Shown here one piece after another: positions 1 to 13,300 of a stretch of 64,000 nt of DNA. The notes beneath the pieces are model-generated. The model was given only the letters and a program-made list of their open reading frames with translations. It had not been told where the DNA came from and made no database searches. The translations under genes and the position numbers were made by a program. The stretch is from positions 558,001-622,000 of the forward strand of contig NTMA01000006.1 in the NCBI GenBank assembly GCA_002917075.1, in the 5' to 3' direction. Numbering within the stretch: the first letter of the stretch is position 1; each line of letters opens with the position of its first letter. This DNA comes from Hawksworthiomyces lignivorus. Its lineage: Eukaryota; Ascomycota; Sordariomycetes; Ophiostomatales; Ophiostomataceae.

Positions 1-968
1 ACGCAGACGTGCCCGAGATCGCATCGATCGAGGCCCCTCTCTACACTCCACAGCGCTTCTCGCGCCTGCGCGAGCAGATTACAGACAAGAGCCCTACGAT
101 CTTGCTGGATATGTGGTGTTTCCCGCTGCTGTCGCCGCCCATGCGCGCCCTCTATAACCTGCCTCTTCCCGTCTATGCCGACGTGCCCACCGCGCCGGGC
201 GGTGCTGGTCTCTTGGCCGTAGAGTCCGAGAGCTTCTACAAGTGGAAGGCCCATCTACACACGACCGCCAAGGTGCTGTCGCCAGACCCAACTGCACCGG
301 TCGTCTCGCCAGCAGCATACGAGCGGCCCAGCGGTGTGCGTCTGCCCGAGCCCAACGTCTTCTTCGTCTCGAACAGCGCCCACCTCAACCAGAGCGACTT
401 TGGCCTGCTCTTCCCCTGGCTGACCAAAAAGGTGTTTGGCGCGGAGGAGCCGGAGCGTGCCTTGCGCCTGAACCTCCGTGCGATCCTGCAGATGCTGCGC
501 GTCAACGGCATTCCTGTAGCGCGCACGTGGGTTGGAGATCTGGTGGACGGCGCCGACGTCGACAAGCTCGACCGTGCGATGAAGGTCGACGTGACCAGCA
601 AGACCCAGGCCGTGTCAAGCGACGGCCAGGCTGACGGCAGCCTCGCTTCTGGAAAAGCCAACGCCGAGAGCACCCACGTGGTCGGCGACAAGAGCTTGCT
701 GGACGGCATCTCTGACGACAAGGCCATCTTTGATCGCAGCGGCAACGGGAACGTCGACAGCTGGGCGTGGATCGACATTGTCGGCATGGGCGCCGAGGCG
801 GCAGACGGCGAGACGAAGTGGCTGAAGGCGCCCGAACGCGACGGCGTGGCGGCGGCTCTCGCCATCAACGATGACGAACAAGAGATGGAGGGCGAGCTCG
901 AGCCGCACTTGGCTGCAGGGTCTGCCTCCACAACCATGACACTGACGGCAACCTCTGTGGCGGCCTGA
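1..968 (+). CDS. C-terminal part of a PAF-acetylhydrolase / phospholipase A2-like esterase (5' truncated by window edge)
   Basis: The frame is open from the first bases of the window to a TGA at 966-968, so this is the 3' end of a longer gene. The visible part resembles the C-terminal half of the platelet-activating-factor acetylhydrolase family (alpha/beta-hydrolase esterases that release short or oxidised sn-2 acyl chains from phospholipids). ILLDMWCFPL near 99-128 matches the family block carrying the catalytic Asp (codon 108-110), and SAHLNQSDFG near 375-404 matches the block carrying the catalytic His (codon 381-383). The nucleophile Ser (GxSxG) would lie upstream of the window. After the His block an acidic, Ser/Ala-rich tail of about 150 residues is outside the family core. 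The family call rests on motif resemblance; substrate is unknown. Confidence 0.7.
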   Translation, partial: ADVPEIASIEAPLYTPQRFSRLREQITDKSPTILLDMWCFPLLSPPMRALYNLPLPVYADVPTAPGGAGLLAVESESFYKWKAHLHTTAKVLSPDPTAPVVSPAAYERPSGVRLPEPNVFFVSNSAHLNQSDFGLLFPWLTKKVFGAEEPERALRLNLRAILQMLRVNGIPVARTWVGDLVDGADVDKLDRAMKVDVTSKTQAVSSDGQADGSLASGKANAESTHVVGDKSLLDGISDDKAIFDRSGNGNVDSWAWIDIVGMGAEAADGETKWLKAPERDGVAAALAINDDEQEMEGELEPHLAAGSASTTMTLTATSVAA

Positions 969-2953
969 TACGGCTAAACTAGCCTCTTTCTATGTACATT
1001 TGAACCAAATAACGAGGAGTACGGACTTGGGATGAGAACCTGGGATATTCTGATATATACAAAAGTGAGATCGAGAGAGACGAGATCTAACTAGCGTTTG
1101 AAATTTTGAGATATTGGGGTGGCAGCGCTCGTTGGGTTTTACTTTGGAGCATGGAGTTTTGCTTATCGTTTGAATTGACAAAAGAACGCGGGGAGGCATC
1201 ATATAGAGCTTTAGAAGATGTACCTCTTTTAGAGCATGGAATTATAACAAGAAATTACTACATCAAAGTTTACGTGTGCCCCATGCGGTGACAAGCATTA
1301 CCACACCTCACTCTTATACATGAAAGGATTCCCTTGAGAGTGATGCAAGTTGACTCAGGTGAGTATGAAATCACCATGGCACTGCGGTCGGGGAGCCGAG
1401 CAGTGCCCTACGAGACAGCAAATGCCTCACCAAGCAAACGTGCCAACAGGCTTATTCAGAGCTTTTTCTCGATAAACTAGGGTGCCTGCTGGTTTTGCCC
1501 TGTGGGAAGGTAGAGATTTCTGCAATGAAGATTTCTGCAATGAAGGATACCAAAGTCAACGAGGTAAGGGGGAAAGGAGAAGATCTGGTAGCAGACATCT
1601 GGGTGGGCATTAGTACGCGCTGTCTTCCTTTTCTTCACGTGCAACAGATACGTCCTTTTGCGACCACTTCGTACGAAAAAAAAAAATTGCACGTAGGCCA
1701 TTCGATAGCCGCTACTGTTCGACTTTGTTATTGCCCAGCGCCGATCCCTCCCAGGCTAAGGCAGTTTTCTTGGACAGACAAGGACGCGAAACGTCTTGGG
1801 CTTGGTATTGGCTTGGAATTTGCTTGGAATTTACTTGGCAATGGCGTGGACAAATATGGGCAGCTCTCAGCTAAGCAACCGTTTGCGAAGCAAAAAAAAA
1901 AAAAAAAAAAAAAGGGAAGAAAACAAAAAGAGAGGACGAGGAATGGGTGGGTTACGTGTACTACATGTGCTGTGCAGTCTGCGCAGCTCTCGGCATCCCT
2001 CGATCCCGCCAGTCACGAAGCCAGCCGGCACAATGTGCGCTGCGTCTAGTCAAGCAGCTGTGTGCATTAGGTTTTCTGCACAAACGGACCTTGAAAGCAT
2101 GGCTTGCGCTTCTGAATGAACGTGCTAAGCCCATATATACGGTTGTACTACTGGCAGTAGTACGAAAGTATTCTCGCCAATCTCAGCCCAACGCTGAGTA
2201 GCATTCCGTCCAACGCAAATGGAAGCAGGAAAAGGGAAGAGTGAAGACGGAAGGGAAGGGTAGGGCAGGCAGGCAAGGGTATCAGGACATTAGAGAAGGG
2301 GACCAAACAAAAAGTCCCGATCGATCGCCCTGTGGTAAGATTGTCGACGGGGAGGCCGTCTGCGGTAGCTCTGCCGGTCAATTCTGCTTTCGGTGTAGCC
2401 ATGCATAGGGTCCAGATATAGTGCATATAGTGCAGCGCAGGCAAGCTGAGCAGCACCGCACCACCCCACTTGCCGCTACTGTGCGCGAACATGCACGATT
2501 ATAGGCTTATTGGGTCTGCCCACTGTTGTTAGACAAACCACCCGATGAAGTCATTGCTCTGCCCCCCCAAAGATCTAAGTGAGAGGATCGCCAACACAGA
2601 TTTGCATAGGGAAGAGAGAGGGCCCTTCTCTCATTTGTGGCTCCATAATCTTTCTTTTCCTTTCCTTTTCGTTTCTTTTTCATTTCTTTTCTCCTTATTT
2701 TCTCGCTCCAAAAGAAAAATTTGGCGGTGTTTTCTTCATTCCGATCTCCATGCTGTTTTGATACCCCAATTCCTCGAGATCTGAATTCCTCGGTTTTCCA
2801 TCGTCCATTTCCCCATTTCGCATCATATCTTGTGCATTGGGAATTGCTTCATTCACTTCCTTTGGAGTCCTTTTGATTCTGCCGCTTTTTTCTCTATTCT
2901 TTTTCCTATTTCTTCATAAATATACGTGTAACCTTTTCGCCAACTCCATCGCC
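969..2953. other. Intergenic spacer upstream of PNS1
   Basis: About 2 kb with no credible coding sequence; the open frames here are short, lack family motifs, and one runs through a homopolymer. It holds a 22-nt A run (1892-1913), a perfect 15-bp tandem duplication (1515-1544), and a pyrimidine-rich tract around 2640-2720 that probably belongs to the PNS1 promoter or leader. Confidence 0.6.
1892..1913. repeat. A22 homopolymer
   Basis: Uninterrupted run of 22 A on the + strand in the spacer upstream of PNS1. Seen directly. Confidence 0.9.
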
Positions 2954-4710
2954 ATGTCCGGCCACGGCGCGGCAGACTCCTACTACGCAGGGGCGAGCCA
3001 GAACCAGGGCTACGACGCCGAGCGTTACGGTGGCCAGCAGCAGCAATATGCCTACAACAACAACAACAACAACATCAGCCAAGATCCCCCGCCGCAATAC
3101 CAACCTCCGCAGCCACAGCCGGCCAAGGAGGGCAAGCAGGAATTCAACCAGGTGTTCGCCATTGAAGGTCCCAAGTATCATGACATCTGGGCCGGCCTTT
3201 TGGTAGGTTGAAACCCCATCATGGACGAATCAGACTTGTGAGAAAATTGCATAAGCAGATCGCTAACCTAGCCAGTTCCTTGCAACGGTGGGTGGCTTTG
3301 TTGCCGTCTCTGGCATCGCGATTCACGGCTATGGTAAGACCTCTAAGATCTATAGCTGGGCCTGTCTTTTTTTTTTTTTTTCCCCTGTTGTGCTGATACT
3401 GATATCAATTAGCCACTACTCGCGCTGGTACCGGCGGCAGCATCTATGACGGCAACAACACTTTCGGTCTGACCACGAACACCGTGATCTGCTTGCTCGT
3501 CTGCGTTGCCGTCGCCTTCGTCCTCAGTCTCCTATACATGTGGCTTGCCCGCACCTTCACCAAGCTCTTCATCTGGGTCACCGGCATCCTGAACATCGCT
3601 CTGGGCCTCGCCACTGCCATCTACATGCTCTACCGCCACTACTACACTGGCGGCATCGTGTTCCTGGTGTTCGTCGTCTTCACCATCATCTGCTTCGTCT
3701 CCTGGATCCCCCGCATTCCCTTCAGCGTCCTCATGCTGCAGACCGCCATCGACGTCTCGCGCCGCTACGGCCACGTCTACCTGGCCAGCTTCCTGGGCGG
3801 CCTCGCCGCCACCGCGTTCAGCGTCTGGTTCTCTGTCACCATGGTCGCCGTGTACGTGCGCTTCGAGCCGGGCAGCGCCAGCAGCCCCAACCCGGCCTGC
3901 GGCACCGGCGGGTCGTGCAGCACGGCAACCGTCACGGGCCTCATGGTGTTTATCACGTTTGCCTCGTACTGGATCTCCGAGTGGCTCAAGAACACGCTGC
4001 ACACCACCATCGCGGGCGTCTACGGCTCGTGGTACTTCTCCGACGAGGCCAACCGCGAGACGTTCCCGCGGGGCGCCACGCGCAGCGCCTTCCGCCGCGC
4101 CGTCACCTACAGCTTCGGCAGCATCAGCCTGGGCAGCCTGATCGTGGCCATTATCAATTTTATGCGGCAGCTCTGCTCCGTCGCCCGCCAGCAGGCCGCC
4201 AGCGAGGGCGACATCGTCGCCACCATCCTCTTCTGCGTGCTGGGCTGCTTCATCGCGATCCTCGACTGGGTCGCCCAGTTTGTCAACCGCTACGCCTTCT
4301 GCCACATCGCCCTCTACGGCTCCGCCTACTTCACCGCCGCCAAGAACACCTGGACCATGATCAAGGACCGCGGCATCGACGCCCTCGTCAACCAGTGCCT
4401 CGTCGGCCCCGTCTTCGGCATGGGCGCCACCTTTGTCGCCTACGCCACGGGGCTTTCCGCCTACGTCTTCCTGCGCATCACCGACCCGCCCTACAACGCC
4501 GACGGCAGCTTCACCCCCGTCGTCGTCGCCTTCGCCTTCCTCATCGGCCTGCAGATCTGCAACGTCTTCACCACCCCCGTCAGCAGCGGCATCGACACCC
4601 TCTTCGTCGCCATGGGCTGGGACCCCCACGTCCTCATGACCCGCCACGCCAAGCTGTACCACGACATGGTCCAGGTCTACCCGCACGTGCAGCAGGCGAT
4701 CCGGCAGTAG
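2954..4710 (+). CDS. PNS1: PNS1-type choline-transporter-like membrane protein
   Basis: Predicted multi-pass plasma-membrane protein of the choline-transporter-like (CTL/SLC44) family, fungal Pns1 branch, whose substrate is not settled. Three exons: 2954-3202, 3276-3333, 3413-4710, giving 534 residues, close to yeast Pns1. Introns (73 and 79 nt) are GT-AG, the first with a GCTAAC branch site. The frame joins YHDIWAGLL to FLATVGGFVAVSGIAIHGY, the conserved first transmembrane block of Pns1. The first ~70 residues are disordered, with Gln and Asn runs (NNNNNN), Pro and Tyr. About ten hydrophobic segments follow, with family blocks such as SYWISEWLKN, GVYGSWYF, NRYAFCHIALYG and VNQCLVGPVFGMG. 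The ATG at 2954 is chosen because MSGHGAADSYY begins the usual Gln/Pro-rich cytosolic head; no in-frame ATG upstream gives a conserved extension. Confidence 0.93.
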
Positions 4711-5427
4711 AGCGGGTAGCGGAGGGGGAGCGAAGGAGAAACTGCTCCGCGTCTGCGAGCCAGTTCTCTGCTGTGTTCGTTTGTATTTTGTGGGAGCTTG
4801 CTGAAGTAATGCCCGTCACGCCGTCTGTTTATTTTGGATTGTTATACACTAGGTAGTAGATTACAGGCAAGGGAAAATAATGATACAATGGAAAAAGGAC
4901 AGGATTTATTTGTGTACTGCGCCTTCGATTCTATCCGGCTTGTCTTGAACTCACAATGTGCATCCTCTATTTTAATGGGAGCAAGAGCCTTCTGTCGCTA
5001 CCTTCCAAGGCAGCAAACTGGAGCATCCATAGACTCCAATAAGGCATAAAACGAATTTCAAAAAATGGGTGTCAGTTGTCTATTCAGATAAATAGAACAG
5101 GAGATCTGACACTCTTTCGAACCTCTATGACCCCCTGCAATACTAAACATAGGGAGAGCAGTGCATGTGCAAGTGCAGACTCCGAAAATTCACATAAATA
5201 CACTATTACAAAAAGAACAACACGGCAGAGCAGAATTAACTTATGCGGAAATATACAATAATGGTATTTGGAGGCTTTGACCTCAGCGACTGAAGTAAAG
5301 CCTGAAGATGTGATAATATAATATGTAATATATACAACAGAGGATGGCATGGCCATACTGAATTAGTAGGTGATTGTAGCAACAACAGGCTTGAGACCTT
5401 AAAAGCATCCTCTCTCGCCTACATGGC
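4711..5427. other. Convergent 3' spacer between PNS1 and the sirtuin
   Basis: About 700 bp, AT-rich, between two converging genes. Nothing coding seen; presumably holds both 3' UTRs. Confidence 0.6.
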
Positions 5428-7766
5428 CTAGTTTATAAACGATTCCATGCCACGTGGAATCGAGCGAGGAGAAATAGTCTCCTCTGCAGCACAAGTACCC
5501 CTATTCTGTGAATCGGGTGGTGTACGAGGTCGTTCCTGATTCTGCGGCAGGGATATTGAAAGCGGCGGCTGGGGCAGCTTGCCATTCAGTATGTGGCGGA
5601 AAGTGTCCTTGGTATAAATATCTGGCTTGCTAGCGGACAGAGGGCTAGCACGAACATCGCTGTTGTCGCGGAGGCTCGGCAGTTTCGTCGAGTCGGCTGA
5701 GAATTGCCGCTTAAGACTGTCTGGCGGGGAAGACAGGTCTGAGATGTCGGAAGACAGCACTGAATCATCATGGTTCTCGATCTTCTTGCTGTCAGGCTTA
5801 TTTGCCGGCTTGCTGGTGGGAAGCGGTTTTCGTGCTTTGGCATTTGGCGTTGTATCAATGTTCTTCTTGGTCGCTCGGAAGGTGAGTGCAATATTTCCCG
5901 ACGTCTCCTCCTTTTTGACCTTTGATTTCGTTTGTTGCCGTGGCTTTTTGGGTTGTTGTGAGTTTTTAGCAATCGCCTTACCACTTAAAAGGCCATCTTT
6001 CTTCTGTGTAGACTTCGTTGCGGACTTTGGCGCAGTGCCCGAAATGTTCTTCGATTCTGCTGGTCCCTTCTCCGCCTTCGAGGATGATGAGGAAACACCA
6101 TCGCTCTTCTTGACCTGCTGGAAATGCAGCTTGCTCTGTCGCGGAACACCTGACGTCGGCTTGTCTGGTAGCCGCTTTCTGTGTGGCTTCGGGCTCGAGA
6201 TGGGGGTAGGCATCGAGGGCTTGTTGAGCTGAGCAACCTTTTCTTTCTTGACAACGCTCTCTTCCTCTTCTTCTTTGACCGTCTTGGACGGCGATGAAGA
6301 TGACTTATCCTCCAAGATAACCTCGAGCTTCTCAAGGCCAAGATCTTCGTCGCCGGTGATGTTCCAGTTGCTCGGACTGCCAACATCTGGCTCATCCCAA
6401 CGAGGAAGGGCAACAAGCCGCGCGACGTCATCGCTGCTGCCACGCACAACCAGGTCCCAGCAATCTTTGAATTCAGCACCTTGTGGTTCGGCATCCACAT
6501 TGATCCACGCCGTGAAGCCATCGCGACGGCTGCGGGTTACCTGGCACAGCTCCTTGACGAGACGGCGGACGCCCGGGATTTTGAGGCTGGTGCCGACGAC
6601 AATAACGGCGTCTGCGCCGCGGCGCAAGTCGGCCTTGGAGACGTTACCAATGGCCTCTTCGTCGGGATTATATTCGTTGTACAAGACAATGCGAGGCCGC
6701 AGACGACCGATGCCATGGCTGCGCTTGTTGGCGATCGCCGTCCGGACTTCGTCCATCATGGTACACTGCTGGCACGGTGGCGGTTCAGGGCCCTCGAAGA
6801 GCGAGCCGTCAAAGTCTTCCAGCTGACCGCATTTGGAACAAACCATCTTGGCCAGGCCGCCGTGCAGCTGAATAGTGGCCGGCCACGGGCCTTTGGCGTT
6901 CAACGGCACGTTGGTGGCCAGAGGCGGCATGTTCGTGTCGATGCAGTCGACATTTTGTGAATAGAGGCGCATGAGGCGTCCCTCGTGGGCAATGGACGCA
7001 AGCATGTGGTGGAACGGTGTTGGTTCTGCTTTCTGTGTCATGTGCGCCAATTCACGCACCATCGAATGAAAGGAAGACGTGGAGGAATCGTGTTTATAGA
7101 CAGAGGCATCAAAGAGATGCTTGCCGGAACCGCGGAGGCCATGTTGCCCGCGCAGGGTTGTGAAGAGGCCAGTCGACGATCGGAAATCCGGAACTAAAAA
7201 AGGGGGAAGTCAGTCAAGATGCGAAGACAATAAAAAAAAAAAAAACTCAACCCGGCAGCGCATTCTGTGCGTAACATACTTCCAGCCGAGACGGAGATGC
7301 CAGCACCGGCAATAACGACAATCTTCTTCTTCTTGCGAAGAGCCCGCAGGAGATACTTCAATTCTTCTTCTGCTTCGGGGCTTGTGGGTTCGTTCATGTC
7401 GATGTGACGCGTCATGCGCGGGCGTGGTGGCTGCTGCAAGCGCCGTCTCTTTGCTGGTGGGGGCCCATTGCCATCGTGGTCGTCGCGTTCCTGACGTTCT
7501 CGACGCACGCCTTTGCTACCGTGGAAGTCTTGGGACATTTCAGAATCGTGAAGACATTTCCGCGGCGACGAGCCGCCCGATTGAGACGAGGCGCTGGGCG
7601 ACGGGTAGCGTTTTGCCGGGTCCATGGTGAGCGGTGCAGCCAGAGGCGGCGAAGGCGATCTGGAAAGCATAGAGAGCGGTGAGGACGGAATCGAGCAGGA
7701 GATGGGCGAGGAGGGCGAAGAAGCCGGCGATGGCGAGACCGCCGGTGAGGCTATTATGTCGTCCAT
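5428..7766 (-). CDS. Sirtuin NAD-dependent deacetylase, Hst3/Hst4 type
   Basis: Class I sirtuin of the fungal Hst3/Hst4 branch, whose known members deacetylate histone H3 Lys56 and affect genome stability and, in moulds, secondary metabolism. Two exons on the minus strand, 7766-7280 and 7193-5428, joined by an 86-nt intron; 750 residues. Motifs seen: GAGISVSAG ending at residue 162, then PDFR (164-167) across the splice, QNVD (242-245) for the usual QNID, catalytic His273 in LHGGL, zinc cysteines C281/C284 and C303/C306, and VGTSLKIPGVRRLV typical of Hst3/4. Flanking the ~300-residue core are a Ser/Pro-rich N-terminus with a KRRR cluster and a Lys/Ser-rich tail of about 350 residues, probably disordered. 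The start at 7766 is the first ATG in a good context; the frame stays open further upstream without an ATG that looks better. Confidence 0.9.
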
Positions 7767-10308
7767 GGCGGTGAGAGAATGTGTCGCAGAAGAGGAAGGG
7801 GAAAAGGACGACGAAATGGAGAGGGAAGGAGCCGACAAAAGTGGCTGCGTTGAAAATAGAAAGCAGGGAAGGGAGAGGAAAAGAGGAAAGAACGGAAGTG
7901 AGACTAGAGAGAAGAGGGAGAAAGAACGACTTGGGTATGCTTCGGTCTATGTCATGGTTCGCTGTAACAGGATAATCGTGCGGTGTCTCTAGTCAGCTGC
8001 AGGTGGTTTCTGTTTTTTGCTTTTCGGTTTCTTCGCTTTTGGCGCGGTTGTGATTGTGGCTGCCGTCGTTCCCTTTTGTCGTTCCTGCTCGTCGTGTCGA
8101 AATTTGCGAAAGAGAATTAAAACAGAGGGAGGGAAAAGCAGAAGAAGAGAAGAAAGAGGAAGGAACCAGGGAGTTTGGTTATTTTGGTTGGGCGCCCCCG
8201 TCTAATAATAAGATTGCTCCGTGCCTATGTAGCGAGAGGAAATGAGAAACAGAAACAGGAGAGGAAAGGAGGAAAAGTGAGAAAAACAGCCAATGTTGGC
8301 AAGTGCGGTCTGCGGCAGAACCGTTGCGGCAGGAGCGGACGACGGAGGCGGTAGGGGGAAAAAGAGACTAGGGAGGGAGAGAAGGGAAAGAGGCAAAGAG
8401 GGAAACAGCAGAAGTTGCCAACACACGTACCACACAGACAAACAATAACAACAACGGGGAATATGGGAAGGGGAAGGGGGAAACAATAGGGAAAAGCGGA
8501 CAATAAGCCACGGCTAGCAAGGAAAGAAGAATGGTAGAGAAGGAGCGCAACTACCCATGCAACGAATGTGTATTATTTGCGTAATTACGTTGTAGAATGG
8601 AGTTGAAAAGAAAGGCGGGAACTGGATCGCAAAAGGACAAAAAGAGACAGGCAAAATGGGACGGAAGTGCGGTCTTGCGCACGAGAGACAGAGAGAGTGA
8701 GAAAGCGTTATTGTTGGGTGTATCTCGGGCGAATACATGCTACGGCTAGTCTGAGACTGAGGATATCTGGCTTCCGAGCGAATTTGCCAATGCTTTTTGT
8801 TATTTGTTATTTGTTGTTGCGAGTATTACGGCCGAACTCCGTATTCTCTTTCAATTGTGGACTCTGTGCTTCATAGCTCGTACTTTCGTCTTCCGCCATG
8901 TCCCTCTTCTCTAGCCTCCCTTTCAGTCTCTCAATATTGCCGTCCGTCCTCCCTATGCTTCTCTAGTCAAGCAAATATGTGAATACTTCCATTCAATGCA
9001 CGCCGGGGAAGAAACTTGAGGTTTTTTCTTACTTCTTCGCAGCGGCTCTGTCCTGTCACCGTCTTGAACAATTCCTACAGCAGGCCCTCTTCTGGATATC
9101 GGATGCGGAGTGCCTCCTCTGTGCGACCCTTTGACCAAGGTGGAGAACCAGAAACCAAGCTTAGAGGCATCGGCAATATTTCTCACACGCCAGAAAAAAA
9201 ATAACAGAGAGCAGTCCACATTTCCCACGTTCCCTTCGGTGCTTATTTTCTCCTTCACAAAACAGTCTCCTTCGTCCCCGCGAACATCATACTGCATAGT
9301 CATGTATTTTCTAAGCCAATTACTCACACACAATCTGTAATCGTTCCACAAAGAAAGTCCGTTGCCGAACTCCACCAATTCTTTGCGGAGTTTCTTATGA
9401 AATATGTCGTGAATATCGCTTCGTATATGTACCTCTTAGCATTCATTGTTTTTGGCAACTCATCATATTTGTTTGTGTTTTCTTGACCCATGGAACCGCT
9501 GGTTTTATTTTCATCGTCTCTCCACCTATTAAGATACCTGGGGTTCGCAAACCGGTTGTGCTCGCAGGTCCGCATTTTGCGTTGCTTTGGAGACAGGCAA
9601 AGATGCCAGGGGTGGGTGGGGAACTGGAGAAAGCAACAGAGACTCGCTCAAAACAGAGGACCCCGTCCTCTCTTTCGTCAGCCGTGCGTGCAGGGCTGAG
9701 ACACAATTCAAGCACAAAGACCCAAAGAAAATTATGAGCCAATGAGAGCAGAGGAAGAAACGAATTTAGAATGGTGCTCCGTACATCGAAGAGAACGTGG
9801 CTTGATGCGCGTCAGCCACATGTTGCTGCTCGTAACCGCTTGTTCGTTTTCGCGCCGTAATATGGCTCCTGCCCTCACAGCAGGCCACTGATAGAGCTCT
9901 GCTCAATTGCTATGCGTACATGCAGTGTCTGGATCTCTACGCCAGTGAATTTTTAGCGGTGGAATTTCGCACGACCTGCACAACTGCACGACATTTCCGC
10001 ATTTAGATTTCTTGGAATCAATTCTATCCTGTGATGTGGGGGGGGCCTTTGCAGAAGTAACCTTTTTTCTGGGGTGATGCACGGCAGCTTATGCTCTTGC
10101 ATCCGAAAGGCAACTAGTCTAGTTCTAGTGCTGCGAGGCCTTTAGACGTCTTAGATGTTCAGAATAGCTTGTCATCTGAACACTATTCCCCCTGATACCT
10201 CTAGTCTTCGTCTGGTTTGAGCGGAAGCTCTCTCAGTGACCGGGCGATCTATCGCTCCAGCAGGCTCCTTCCTCTCTACTTCCCCTCCTGTCATAACAGA
10301 CAGACATC
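7767..10308. other. Divergent intergenic region between the sirtuin and MED16
   Basis: About 2.5 kb separating divergent starts. It is strongly purine-rich on the + strand from ~7800 to ~8720 (pyrimidine-rich on the strand read by the sirtuin), then mixed. I see no conserved coding sequence. It must hold both promoters, but no specific site can be assigned. Confidence 0.55.
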
Positions 10309-13300
10309 ATGACAAGTGCCTTACCACTGATATTGGACGACAATATCGGGGCCATGGCCGGCTCCGTGCCGGTCGGCCTTGATGATGTCGATGTCGATGA
10401 CGTCGACTTGTTTGGTGACCCGGTCGTTGACCTGGCCCTGCCTCCGCACCCCCCGCCCTCTAAAGCGCTTCAGCTGCGCGTCGACGAACAGCGCATCCGG
10501 GGCTGCTCGCAGTATGTTGAGCTCCGCATGTCTCACCAGTTTGCTCTTCTTTGCTCCAGTACTAACCGCACAGACGAATCGGCTGGTCAAAACAAGGCAC
10601 GATTGCCTCTATTGCTGCTGATGGCCACTCCATCGAGCTGCGGTACCTTCGCACCAACCCAGAAGACGGGTCATGGGGGTTGAGCGAACCAACGCAGTAT
10701 TCGCAGTTCAGCAACGTCAATACGGTCACCACGTTTGTTGGCGGCCCCATTGTGCATCTGGCCTGGGCCAACACCGGCCATCCAGAGCTGGCAGTCATCG
10801 ACGCCGTAGGCCGCGTCAGCATCCTAACCTTCTCGCTGAGTCTGAACCGGCCTTTCCCGCTCCGGTCATGGGAAGTCGACCCCATCGATGATTTGCATGC
10901 TGTCGTCGGCTGCTACTGGCTCCCAATTATCCCCTCCAACAAGCAGTACAACCTCATTCACGGCCCCGCCATCCGTGAGGGCCAAGGGTACCGCTACGAC
11001 ACGACGTTTGTGCACGCATTTGGGCCCTACCACCCAAATCCGACCAAGAGCGCGCTTCTCTGCGTGACTGCCAGCGGCATGCTCCGCCTGCTCTTCGCCC
11101 AGAATAGTAACACTATGCAGGACACGAGCATCGAGCTTGAGAGCATCACCTCTTCCGACGACCTTGCCACCCACGCATCCATCTGCTCCGAGAAGGGTAA
11201 GAAGCCCATGCTTCCTGCTGTCCGCACGTTTGCATTGTTGCTAACTGCAAAGGAACCCTCTTAATTGCCCTGGCGACGGCATCACGGCAGCTCAAAGTCG
11301 TGCGCGCCGCCATCAACTGGAACCTCCCGCAGGACAAGCAGATACCGCCGGCGGCAGTACAGCTTAACCCCCAGATGCAGCAGAAGCCTGCCGCTGTCAC
11401 CACATGGCTGCAGCACGGCGACGTGCTCGGCGAGTCGCAGCTTGACATCTCCTCTGATCAGATCTCTCACATCGAAGTGCTGCCCTCTGCACTGATTGGC
11501 GGGCCCGGCCAGCAGCAGAACCAACAACATCAACCGTGGGCGCCGCCGCTGGTGCTGACTGTCCGCAAGTACGTACCTACGCCGTCTACGTCGCACTACA
11601 ACTCAGGCTGCCAGAGCATCGTAGACCGCTGGGAACTCCTGGTAGATGCCCCACCGCCGCCACTTCATCCGGCTTTCGAGCAGCTGGGAATAAAGCCGCC
11701 ACAGACGCATGCAAATAATTCGGGTTTGACCCGCTTACACAAGCTGGAGCCCATCGTATTTGACAAAATAGTGGTGGCTATGTGCGCCACCCAACACGGG
11801 AGAGTCATCTGCTTCTCATTTAGCGACGGAACTATACAATATCGTGACCGATTCACAATGGAGGAGCTTTACGGGGAACCGAACCAAACGCGGATCTCAG
11901 CACTGCAGCAAGTCAACTTTCAATTTCCGGATCCTACACCTTGTATGTCCCCTTCATTGGTTTTTCCTCCCCCTGTTCGCGCTTGCAGAAGGAGACATGT
12001 TAATCTCGACATCTTTAGGCTTATCCACTGCGCTATCACCAACAAATTGCTCTCTTGTGCAGATGAGCGAGGACGGCAAGGTGAAATGGAGCAACCTTAC
12101 GTACCAAGGCCCCGAATTCGGGACCACAACACAAGACCGTATGTTGTAAAGAAGCCGCCATCTGTTGCCGACCTGCTTGTCCCGCGAACTAACATGAATT
12201 TTAGCTGACTACGCCGCCGTTATTGCCGGTCTCACTACGGCCGTCTCGACGGCCTCCTTCAGCCAATCTTCCTATGATGATATTTTGGCTATTGGGCGCC
12301 AATTCGTTGACAAGCCAAGTACGCTGCGTGTCTTATTTCACTGTTTCCACTTCCATACACATAATGATCCCCGCTGACCCTCAGGATTCGCCTATGACTG
12401 GATGATGGAGATTGTCCGCATGCTTAAGATCAATGTCGACTATTCAGAGGAGTCGCATCACGACCAACTAGTGCGAAATCACTCGCTGCATCTCTGCCTC
12501 AGCATCCTGAACCACCTTGGGTTCCGCGGCGAGTTCAAGCCCAGGGCATTTTGTGGAAAGTTCGCCATGCTAGCCCTGAATGTGCGCAATATCGTCATCC
12601 TTATCACCGTTGCCAGCAATACGCCCAGCAATCTTAAGGAGAAGCTGAATCCACTGGACGATCCAGGTATTACCCCCTCCTGATCTCCGCACGCCGATAG
12701 CTGAGGAGCTTGGATGCCTGCTAACACAGCACCTAGATGTCGTAGATGCATTGGCAGGTTGTGCAAAGTGGGCGTTAGACCTTCTCGCGTACATTGCTGA
12801 CTGCGTATTTGATCTGTTGGACGATACAAAATTCATGGGGTTCCTTTCGGAGCAGGGGAACTACGGCGAGCTCGTCCAGTACCTTTTAGACAAAAACGAA
12901 GTCGCTCTGCATCTTATTTTGTGTTCCTCGACACGAGGGTTTCTCTCAGCAGCCTGTCGCCGCCTGCTACACCTAGAATCTATATCAACCAGGGCCACAC
13001 AGTACTATGAAATGCAGCAGCAACAACAAGCAGCGACGAATGCGAATGGCACTTCGCAGCGGCCTGCCCTTATTCTCGCATACCAGAAAATGCAGCAATA
13101 CACGTCATCTAGCCTAATCAAGGTCCAAGAATTCGACAAGCTGTTGTGGGCGCTGGGCGAGCAGATTCGGCAGACCTACCAGTCACGGGTTGCGCAGAAT
13201 GCGGCCGCAAATAACAACGCAGCCGCGAACAAAAAGAATGCCGGGCAAGCACAAGGCCAGAACACAGCTGCTGACGCTAACGCTAAGCGCTTACAGGCGC

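Noticed and set aside
1495..2049. A 184-codon open frame upstream of PNS1
   Set aside because: It crosses the A22 run (coding a Lys string), shows no family motif, and starts at a weak codon.
12019..12061. AG at 12060 as the MED16 intron-3 acceptor
   Set aside because: It would shift the frame and lose SPTNCSLVQ; the earlier acceptor at 12018 keeps frame with both neighbours.
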